Source: Microvelia longipes (lineage: Eukaryota; Arthropoda; Insecta; Hemiptera; Veliidae). Taken from it: a stretch of DNA of 64,000 nt. The translations under genes were made by a program, and so were the position numbers. This document shows positions 35,401 through 47,400 of the stretch, piece after piece; the stretch's first letter is position 1; the number at the start of each line of letters is the position of its first letter. Location: positions 36,431,882-36,495,881 of the forward strand of contig JACMZG010001913.1 of NCBI GenBank assembly GCA_018340805.1, read 5' to 3'. The notes below the pieces were generated by a model, which worked only from the letters and a program-made list of their open reading frames with translations, searched no databases and was not told the origin of the DNA.

Positions 35401-38400
35401 AATAATTGTTATGTTCTAAAGTGTCAATTAATTAATAACTATGGAAGTATCAGCTACCAAGGATACCTGCTGTTTGGTATAAATATCCCTGGACTAGTTT
35501 CGGTTAATGCTATCACCAGCTGGTGGGACAACACTCGACTTATATAATGCTGACACAATATATCATGTTCACTGCTTCACAAACAATCAAAAGTGTACCA
35601 AACTTGACTTACTCGAAAGACTTAAAACAAACTTCAAATTACCAAGTAGACTATTATTAATAAACACCTTACTTTTGATTCGTACATTACTTTCTTGGTG
35701 CTCGAACCAAGACTTCATGAAAAAACGAAAACTTAGTAACCATGAATATTATAAAAGACCACAAAAATCAAATGAATCACTCACACAAGTGTGTACCTGA
35801 GTCAAGGTCCTGACCCTGAAGAGTCAATACTCCTCAGGGTTATGACCCTGACTCAGGTTCACTCTTCTCTATATTTACACCCTCTCCAACTCTTTTATCT
35901 TCAGAGGGCTTGTTAGTTGATAGCTCGAGTGTTGCCTCTTCTCCTGATGGTTTTGTTAAGCCAATTCTGGACCAGATATATTTGTATCAAACAACTAATT
36001 TCGATGATAGCTGATTCTTCAATGCTTCTTTAACTCGAGTAAATATAACATTCATTTTAATTAATATTTGTACGATAACACTGTGAGAGAAAAAATGCTG
36101 CTGCTGTTACTGATAAGTTAAATCTTTCGATCGAATTTTATAATAGAAGTTTTACTTATTTTTTTTTAGAACATTTTAGATGGTTTTTTATCTCATGAAG
36201 CTAGTTTGGTCTTAATACTGTTTTGATCTTAATACTGTTAGAAACCAATAACTAGTTTAAACATGATAAATTTGTAAAAGTTATGAATGAATAAGAAATT
36301 TAATTTAGTCATTAGCAATGTTGGGTCTAAAATATGGCAAAAAGCTTCCCAGAGACATAATTGCTAAGATCTAGGATCTTCCCCACCTTTATTACTACTA
36401 TTAGGTCTAAAATATGTAACTTATTAGTCAAAATTATTTCTAACCTCGGCTCCCTTGCATTATTTTCCCATTCTTTCAACTGATCATAACCGTGTGTTAT
36501 ACTACAGTACTTTAACTTAATTATAACGAGCCCATTTTCTTCTCAAAACATTTATATTGGGCTTACTATAAGACATAGCTTAAACTACTCTTGTCTTTCC
36601 GCTCAGGGTTCTTTATCTCATTTGTTTATATTATTCAATTTATTATTAATAATATGAACTATTAGTTGTTGATTGCGAAATCTGTATTTTGATTTTTTAT
36701 TGTAAATACTGTGTCCTTGGTCAAATGAGATAATATTTCTGTTTGTTTATGTTTTGTTAGATTCACAGACATAAAAAAATTACAATTTCATTGTTCTTTG
36801 AGGTGTATAAAAATATTTAATTTTTACATGTTTAATTTCACTGAAACCTCTAAATGTGTTTATTGCTTTATTTTATTTTTTTTTTTGTAAATAATTATTG
36901 AGAGATAATAAATTACTAAATATTACCATGTGGTTTGAATAACTAGAATAGGGGTTTTTTTTTGCTCTTTTGTGTCAAAATTACATGTATCATGTAATTT
37001 TTACCATGATTTATAAGCTATGTCTATATGGTAATGTAAATATTTATTTACACTACCGCATAGGTTAGGTACCAACTGCCTTGAATTATCTTTGTGGCTT
37101 TGTCACGTCTAGGTTTAAATATTTATGAGGATTAAAGTTTTGCTTAGAAGTTGTTTTGTATGGAGGCATTGATTGGTTTTAAAATTTTATTATTTTTATT
37201 ATCATTCTTTGATGTTTGTACCTATATTAAGATAATTCAAACAAAACTTGCAAGATACTTGTAAAGTTCTTATTACATGTTTATCATTGGATACCAAAGG
37301 TGCATTCACAATACTGTGGTAGTGTTGAATGCGGTGACAGCTCAAATTCCAACCTATGTAATCGTATGGGATGTTCTTAAACAGCTTGTGGTTTCGTTGT
37401 GGAAAATGGAAATTTTCGCAAACCTACTAAACCCTCACAAATGATTTAGTGGTTAGCATTTGATTGATTATAAAATAGAGAGACCTGACACGAGAGAAAT
37501 CTTTCCGTTTTCAAAGTTTTGGTTATTTTTCTTACCCCCTCTTCCAATTTAGAGAACAATACTTTTGTTTTGTTTGGGTTTTGATTCTTGCTGTGCTTAA
37601 AGTCCTTTTATTCTTTATTATTTTAATAAAAGATTTTTTTTTTATAAAAAAATGAATATTACCTTGTTATTAAAACATAATATTGTTATTAGCTGTGTCT
37701 CTTTTTAAAATTTTTAATTTTTCCTTTTAGTTTTTATTAGTTAAAAGTTTTTTTTTATTTTTCTATTCTTAAATCAAATTTATTTCTTAAGAAATTGGTG
37801 TTCGCCAATTTGAATGGTATAGTTTAATTATCTTGATCAGTTTATTTTATCTTAATGTAATTGTTCTGAAATGTTGCATGCATTATTTCTATTCTCTTGG
37901 TTTTACTGCCTAAATAGTGTTTTACAAGTAGATCCTGGAGTTAAAATGTTTTTTGAAAAACAAGAATATTTATTATATTTTATAACATTACAGTATAATA
38001 TACTAAACAAGATAATACTTTACCGCTTTGATCTGGTTGGCCAATTAAAAAGTATTTTTATACTTAGACCATATGAAATTAGACAACATGAAAAAATAAT
38101 TTGATCAAGAAGAAGAAATATCATTTTTATAGTGCCTTAGTTCCCACTATCATGAGACGTGATTAAATAAATTAAATATTTAATATAATGAAAAAATTAA
38201 AATGAAATTTAAATATACATAGCTTATCCAAAACAACCTTTTTTTGTTCTGTTTTTTTTTTATCTTTGTTAAGAAAAATATATTTTTGTTTCATGCTACT
38301 ACGTAGCATGGAAATTGTGGAACCACCATTTTCACATCGCAATGACCGCTACGCCCCTAAGGGGCGGACGCATTGCTGCCGCAGTATTCTGAATGCACCT

Positions 38401-41400
38401 TATTGTTTTGTTAAACTTAATAGCTGACACAATGTTGTGCACAATAATATTTTATCTCTTTAAAGTCTACCAAGAACTTCAAACATTAAAGATTGTAATG
38501 ATATTGCTTAAAGATCTTTTAAAACAATAAAAAATAGTGACAACTGACAGATTTCAGCAATAATTGGAATGACGACTCTCTACAAGATTCAAATGTTTCA
38601 AGTTCATAAGTTTTCTTATGTTTTATAATTTTTTGTGTAGAACTCTGTTATATTTTAATATTTTTCATGCAAATGTTTACATTATCTTTTAAATTGTTAT
38701 CTTCTTGGTTAAGGTTTAGCTCTAAATTAGATTTTCAAGATGACTATTGAATGACTCTTGCTTCAGACTTGCCTTATTTCTTAAGGCTTCCTAATGTTTG
38801 TGGTTTACATAATAACCTATCATTATACTTTAATTGGTGATTTAAAATTGTTAGTAAGAAATTTTAGTATTGCTAGTTGTTTTGTCTTGGTTACAGCGTA
38901 CGAGGGGTGAGGCGATGCTATACAGAGTAAAACAGGAATCAGTGCCGACTCATTCAGTAGAAGATATATTTGAAAAGGCCTCTGTATTAGGAATACCTGT
39001 CTACCCACTAGTCAGGGTAAGATTAAACATTACATTTTCTCTATCTGTAATATTTTGAATGTATGGTGAGGGCCTTATTATCTAGATGTTGTCTGAGAGG
39101 GGAGTGAAAAACCATGTCGAACAGTTATTCTGAGGATTTTAATACCTCATTGTGCGAGTTAACGTCAAACAAAAGGCCTCTGATCGACATGTTGACCATG
39201 TTGGCTGAAGATTACAAAGAGAGTGCTCCTAGTATAGTTCAAACAGTAGAAAAACACCTCACTCACGTCATCGGAGAAAAACTTGCTACGCTTTATCTCA
39301 TTGATTCGATATGCAAGAACGTCGGTGGAGATTATATACCTCTGTTTGCTCAAAATTTACCCAAGCTGTTTACCATGGTGTTTTCTCAAGCAGACCTTCG
39401 AACGAGAGCTAGAATGTTTAAACTCCGTTGTACTTGGAACGGTACTTTCCCTCCTGATAAACTTTTACTTTTAGATTCTTTTGTTTACAATATAGACCCT
39501 GGGTGGCCGGTTGCTACTCCTCCCCAATCAACTAATATTCATGTCAATCCTGCTTTTATTTCTGGTGGGATGAGTAGGCACCCTGTCGTCAAGGATATTG
39601 TTAAAGAGAGACTTCTTCAAGAGAAAAAGGACCTTTTAGAACTTCAAAAGAAAAAAGTCGAACTCGAAATTTTACAAACAAAAAAAGTATTGGCGAAAGA
39701 GCAGAAAAAACTCGAGTTCACTTTAGATACAACCTCTAGAGTAAAGCCTAATAAAGAAGTTAAACCACCTAAAGCAATACCTGATGCTAATTATGTTCAC
39801 ACTGTTGAGAAAGTTCAACCTAGTTCCACAAAAGATCCAGAAAATGAAAAAAATAAAAAATTATTAGAAATATCTATGCGAGATCCTCGAAGGAAATCTA
39901 GACAGAAGGACGGAGCTGCTGATTCTCCTTTATCTGGTACCTCTTCTCCTGTACCATCTAAAGTTAAACTTGCTGAACCCAAATCTTCTTCTTCCAGCCC
40001 TCGTGTAGATTTCTCTGATGACAGTAGAGACTGTCCTCCTAAGAAGAAACATAAAAATAGTAAGGAAAATGAAAGCAGAGTATATAAGGACTCTAATAAA
40101 GATAAGAAAACAGAAAAAACTTACAAACCTAAATCAGCTGATGGATCTAAGAGTAATAATGGGCTTTCTTATAAACCTTCTAATATTAATCCAGATGAGT
40201 ATGAAGATATGGAGACAGTTGAAAATGATATACTTTCGTCTGATAGCCATGATAAAATATCTGAAAGTACTTCAACTTCTAAACCAGAACGTGTAGAAAC
40301 TACATTATCTAGCAAAAGTATTAGTGAAAAATGTGCAAGTCCTGGTGCTGTAGTTGAAAAAAATAAATCACCGAAAGGTAAAAAAATTGCTGATGTTGAT
40401 ATCAGGCAGTCTGTTGAGTCAAGTTTAAGTGAATTTTTTGAAACAGGTAAGCCCACAATACCAGTTCGGAGAAGGGACCCTAGGTTAACATTAGATAGTT
40501 CTAGAAGTAAAGGTGTTACTAAATCTGATTCTGGAGATAAATCACAACCTGTTACTTTAGTTAGTCAACTTCCATCAGACGACTCCTCAGAAAATATTAA
40601 GGTTTCTGTTAGTAACCTTCAAACTGATCTCATTAGTGATTTATCTAGTTTAGATTCAAATGACAAGAACTTAGATATACAAATGACAGATAGCCCTTCC
40701 TTAGAATCTACTACCAACTTTGATATTTCTTCTGAAGTTCGTAGTATAGATAGTAATGCTTTGTTTGAAGAATTAAAAAATTCAGATGATGATTCTGGTT
40801 CAGACATCAGTCTTAAAAATACATCCAAAAGAAAATGTGCTCCTGAGGAGGATAAAGAAAGTCACAAAAAGATTTTACTTCATCAGACAGAGAAGGATAG
40901 CCCTACAGTTAAAGTCCAGCCTGATAATATTACTCCTGAGTCAGTATCTTCACATGTAGAACCTTCTGAGCCTAAAATTACTTTGTCTACCAAAAGTCCT
41001 TTAACTCCTCCTTTAGTTCCGCCTCCCCCTCCTATAATCTCAAAATTGGCTCCCTCAACTGAAGACTTATCTGTACCACTATTAAAGACCAATGAATCTG
41101 AAAGTACTTCTACTCCTGTGCAAGATATTTCTACACTAGTCAACACTGAAGAAACAGGAAAAGATGTTGATTTAAGATTATTGTTGCCTAGACCTATTGA
41201 AAGGCCTAAAGAGGAATTGAAAATTGAACCAACTCCTGACGATGATCCGTTGAAATTGTTTGGAGGTGAAGATGTAGACTATAGGCAAAAACCACCTCAA
41301 GTTCTTGATATAAACCCTCCATCTCCTCCTCCCCCTCCTGTGATAAGTAATTTACAGAAAAGTCCTGGTAAAGATTCTTGGGCTCAGATTAAGGATAGGA

Positions 41401-44400
41401 AATCTGAAGAAAGATTGCCCTCCCCTAAAATTAATAAAAAATTGGAAGACAAATTTCAGTCACCGAAACCTAAACCAGAAAAACCAAAGAGGCCTTCTCT
41501 CTCTCATTCAAAGTCAAATGTATCTAGTAAGGAAATATCCCGTCAAAGTTCTCAGGAACACTGCAATATTCTTATAAAAGAAGCAGAAGAACAGTTAAGA
41601 AATGGTAATATAACTTTTGTTGAATATAATAAGATGCTTCAAGAAGTTGTTAATATCAATGAGGAAAGAATTTTGAAGGAAGCCCGTGCTAGATTTTCTA
41701 ACCCTTATCTGGAAGATGAATCTACACCAGTTTCATTGGACAGTGAAAGTAGTAATGTTGAAGTGCTAACTGATTCTCTTCCTGATGAGTTTCCTAAAGA
41801 ATCTGACAAATCAGAACCTAAGAGTTCAAAGAAATCGAAAGAAAGTTCTAAGAGGAAAAAGAGAGTTAAGTCTAGTGATTCAAGAGTTACTGAACCATCT
41901 GGTGTGTCATCTACAAGAGATTCGGAAAGAGAGAGAAATGAAAAACTTCGTAACATGAGAGTATGGGACAATCAAAGTGGTCCACCATCTAATACTTTAG
42001 AAAACTTTGGATTGCCTCAAGCATTACCTAGAGGTGTACCAATGCAACAGTTTCCACTTTTTCCTCCCAATATTCCATTTCAGCAAAATTTCAGACCAAG
42101 AATGCCTTCTAGGAATGCTCAAACTTTCATTCCACCTGTTAACATGGATCTTTTGATAGAAGCAGAGAATAACCGAACTGAGAAGATAACTATCGGGGGC
42201 AGTACTAAACCTATAAGATTCTATGGCTTCACTGCTGTTGTTCTTCAATCTTGGGATGATCCTAGAGAGGTTTGTTTTCCTCCAGAGAAAAGAAAGCTTC
42301 TAATTGACAATAGACACGAATTTATTTTATCTTTTGGTGATGCTCCAACAGAAATCATTATTGATGGAATGTCTTCTCTAGTCCAGTTAGGTGCTCCTAG
42401 TAGAGAAATTTACATAGACAACAAATATTACAGTATGAATTTTGGTGGACTTCCTATTGAGGTTCTAATCTGTGGAAGAGTCAGATCTATTTGTCTTCCA
42501 GGCCCTCCACCTATTGTGAATTTCAGTCCTGTTAAACGTATTGATCTTGTGGCCGGTACAGTAAGCCTTTACATAGATGCTAAAGCATGCATTTGTTTCT
42601 TTCTTGATTCAACTCCTCAAAAGTTTTTCATTGATAGTGAGCCTTGTGTATTGCAATTCGCTGATTCACTTTTAACTGTCCTTATTAACGGCATTCCAAT
42701 TCCACTGGAATTTGGTGGATCGCCTGTTCCTGTTACTGTTAGGGGTGATGTTTTGCATTTCTTGAGATTAACTTGCCTACCAAATGGCATCATTCCTGGA
42801 GATATAAGAATTATGAATATGATTTGCTTTGCTCATCCTCCTCCTCCACTACCTCCCTCAATTCAACTACCTCCGGTTGTAGATTCTGGACCTACTATTC
42901 CGATGTTCCAGCCTCCTCAGAGACCACCTGTTAATATTATTCAGCAGCCTGTTGATTTATTGACAAATATTATCAATGTTCCAACAGTTAAACCTACATC
43001 TGAGGATTGTTCTTATTCGGTTGAAAAACCACCTGTTTCTAATGTATCAGAAGACAGTCAAACATCTACTGGTGATCCTAGTCAGAATATTAACATCAAT
43101 GATCTGTTTCAAAAACTAATTCAAATTGGCCTTTTAGATTCAGCTCCTAAAAATCCTCCTGTTGAAAAAGAAAAGAAGAAATCAGTTACACTCCCTGAGA
43201 TAGAAGCTGAATTTGGAAAACCAGAAAGTCTAAAATGTGCTAGGCCTAGCCTTGTGGCTAAACTTTATTCAGGAATTCAGTGTAGTTCTTGTGGTATTCG
43301 TTTTCCTCCTGAAGGCACAAAGATGTACAGTCGACATTTAGATTGGCATTTTAGACAGAATAGAAGAGAAAAGCACTCAACAAGAAAACCCCAGTCTAGG
43401 AATTGGTATTATTCTTATCCCAATTGGCTTCAGTATCAGGAATTGGATGATATCGATGATAACGAGCCTGATCACGTCGAAGAGGAAATCGAGGAAGATT
43501 CAGAGGAAGACATCCCGTCTGTACCTGTTGGAAGGAGGAAAAACGTTGCATGCCAAGTATGTGGGGAAACTTTTGAAGAATTCTTTGATCACGAAACTGA
43601 GGAGTGGCAAGCCAGGAACGCTATTCTTATGGAGGAACTCTTTTATCATCCTCTTTGTTATGAAGAGTTTAAAGCCAAAAAAGATGCTGGGCCCGAGGTT
43701 GAAGAAAACATGGAAGAAGATTTAGGTCCTCCTTTAGATGATGATCCTTCTACTGTAGAAGTTATTGATTTAGACGATACCGAAGTGCCTTCACCCGTTT
43801 CTTCTAAAGATGATGAAACATTGCCTTTAATAGGACCTGAGAGAGAAGAAAGTCCAGATGTGATTGCAGTTGATGATACTAGTGATGAAAAGAGTACTAA
43901 TGATACTAAACCAGATGAAACTAAGGAAGAAGCTAGCGATGACGATGATATACTGGATATTATACCCATAGTTAGAAAAATTGAAAGTTATGATTTAGTT
44001 GATGACGATGATGATGATAAAGTAGAAAGTACTGAAGAGACAATTAATTTAGACGAAACCAAACCTGATGATACTGCTGAGAGTAAAGAAGAGGAGTTTG
44101 ATTTTACCAAAGTTACCATTAAGAAAGAAAAGGATAGAGTTACAGCAGATAATGTTGATTCTAGTTTACCTACTTACACAGCGACTATAGATGGGAATAT
44201 CGTACATGAATCTGCAGTGGTGCCTATCGTTCCAACCGGACGAATTAAAATCAATATACATAGATCCAAACAGACGGATGATTTGGAGCCTTCTACTGAT
44301 AGTAACGACGGGTTAGCTCTTTCTCAACCGTTGCCACCCGGGGAGGATGTTGTACTACCTCAATCGGTTAAACCTAAATTAGACGGGATCGTATTGAGTT

Positions 44401-47400
44401 CTCAACCGCCAGTCAATCAGGGTTATGAACTGTCCGGTCTTTGTTCTATAATGTAATTTTGTATGTGATATTTTTTGTTTCATAAGTATATAAGAACACT
44501 AGGCAACAAGAGCCTATCTTACTTTACTTTAAAACAACTCTTAAGGTGGTATCCAAAACATAACTTGGGTTTTATTTTAATTCAATTTGAACTAGAGCAT
44601 TGTTCTAGAAAGCTAATCTAAACTGTTTTCAAAAGCAATCTTCTCCTAAGCATTGATTTCTTTTAAGCATGTTGTACAGCAACCACTTATAATTTTTTAT
44701 AGTATAATTATTGTCTGTACATTTGTCCTACAAAACAGTTGAAAACAATTATTTTAAAACATTTTTATGCTTTTCAATGTGCTAAAATAAAAACTGAAAG
44801 GATTGGTATGTTAATTATTAATAGGTAAGTTTTCTAAAAAATGATTTCACTGTTGATTATTTTATCTCAGTGAAAGAAAAGTAAGTGTTGTTTTTATTTG
44901 TAAACCAAGTTGGCTATTCTTGCCTTTTGTTCTACTTCCCTTCTCATTATTGTAAATAACAAATATATTTAGGTCGTTGTAATTATTAAAGGCAAATTGT
45001 ATTTTTTTGTACAAAAAAATAGAACCAAATATCAAATATTTTGTACATATTGAACAAATTCTTTTTTATTACTATTTATAATTACACTAAGACGTTTAAA
45101 ATTGTGTGACTTTGGTTAATTAAACCCTTTACCTCTGTGAACTAGAGATTTTTTATTTTTACTGTGGAAAATCTCTGATGAAAAACTGAATGGGACGAAT
45201 GACACTTGTGGAGGAGTTTATTTGAAATACTACTACCAAGTGTAGATTGTGGAAGTATTGCTTCAGAATAAAATGAAGTTAGCAATCATCCAGAATTTTC
45301 TTTTATTACAATTATCTCTATTAGTATTTATTTTTTATGGAAACTTTAAAAAAAATAGTATAATAAGCGTTGGTATTTTTTGAAGTTAATTGTGAAAAGG
45401 TTTTTTCATGATGACATGTAGGTATAAAGGTATTCATTACATAACATTAAAGGTATTACTTTTAGGCCTCGATATGTGATTTTGTAATATCGAGTGATTT
45501 TATTTTAAGGCTACTTATCGCCAATAAAGAATCCTAGAGGGAAGTCAACCAAGAATTAAAGTTTGAATCTTTACCAAATCTTGAGTAGAAACATTTTCCC
45601 CGATTTGTTGTCAATAAACAATGCTTGTAGGTGGTAACATCTGTAAGAGCACATTATTTAACTAGGTAACATTTTTCATTTTTCTGTAACTGTTGGAAGT
45701 GTTTTTTGTGCAGCCAAATAAAAAACATAAATTACTGCCCTTAATTCATATATTAGTAATATTCATATAAATCATAGCCCAAACTTTATACACTGGACCT
45801 TTAGCACCAAAATAATAAAACCTTCGCAGCCACTACTAAGGCAATAATTACTTGTAGGGTTAGTAAAGCTAATGAAACTATTAGTTTGTTCGGACTTCAC
45901 CTCCAAACGAAAGAAATAACCAAAGAAATGCTCCTCTCCTGATATTTGGCAAGCTGTTGCTGATATAACCTCTTACTTTAAGTGCTTAATTCTCAATCAC
46001 TAAAATTACCTTGATCACCCTTTTGTGAAATACCTTTGAGGTTCCTTGAAGTCTCTGGATACTTTTTTAAATCCTTTTACTGAGTATATATTTTGTATTT
46101 ACAAAGCATTTGTTTCTATTTAAAGTTAGATAGTGAGCCTCAAACTCCAGTAAATAAAATATGACATCCTAAAGACTGTTGGTCATGGTCATTCAATCCT
46201 TCTTATATTTAAAGTTTTAGATTAGTAAAATTACTTATGCTGCACAATAAGTAATATATTGGATGTAATGTATTGTTTCTATTGGAATTTAGATATAGAC
46301 ACCAGTTATTTACCTACATTTTTATAAAAATGTAGGCACATAAAATTAAGTTTTTTTATAACCTATGCATTAGTTTTTTAGGCTAAGGAGGGGTGGGGGT
46401 TGCATTAGATGTTTTAATTTCTATAAATTGTTGATTAATTTTAAGTATTTATTGTTATAGAATAAAAAAAAACTACTTTTCTTGTTATAACTCTTAAGTC
46501 CAAATAAATAAATGCTTTATTTACATTAAGTTTTATAAACTATAAAACAATAGTAAATCATCTATTCTCTTACTGCTTAAAACTAGGATTTAAAATATTA
46601 CAAATAATTATTTACAGTTTATAGAATTAAATGAAAAACCTTTTCTTTATTAACTCAAACTATACCAAACCAATTTATTGTATATTATGTTTTCATGTTA
46701 GTAAAGCGATCTACTAAATTAAATGTGTCTATGGATTCATATGTTGACTCTGCTGAAAAATATTTTTCTAGCAATTCTCCTTGACGAGGAAATTTATTTC
46801 AAATAAAAATTTATTTATTTCAATATTTTTTTTACATTATTATTATTATGTTTACATTATTAGTTTTCTTATTATTATTAAGTTAATTTTATGTTCACTT
46901 CACATAAGTTTGTTATATATTTGATTACATTAAGTTGAGTTTGTTTATAATTTAATCAGTTAATTTTTAATTTATTACTTTTAGGGGTTTATGTTATTAT
47001 TATTTTTTTTTTAATTTCAATAATTTGTAAAATTAAATTTTTAAGTTAACCCAAAAGGTGTTCGTTTAGATTTATGTTAGATAATTATCTATTAACTATC
47101 ATAACATAATTATGATGATAATTTGTGCTTTGATCAGTTGCCCCAACAAAAATCAGTAAGAGATGCAACTCTATTGGTTTATTTTGTGAACTCTATTGGG
47201 GTGGGATTTATATGAACCAATAGAATTCATTCCCTCTCTGATTGTCGATTGATCAAATCTCTTATTGTTTCTCGTCAGTGTTTTTTTTTTCAATTCGAGC
47301 TACATATATTTTATTTTCTCTTGACGGAACAAAAAAAATATTTCTAAAACTACTATATAACTATTAATTCCAATAATTTACTAACCATTTAGGTTCAGTT

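Noticed and set aside
35507..35800. 97-codon frame in DBF4 intron 3
   Set aside because: No family resemblance, composition like the surrounding intron, and it ends in a hairpin.
40018..43969. Several 60-100-codon frames overlapping PCF11 on both strands
   Set aside because: These are shadows of the PCF11 frame; their peptides mirror its Ser/Asp-rich composition.
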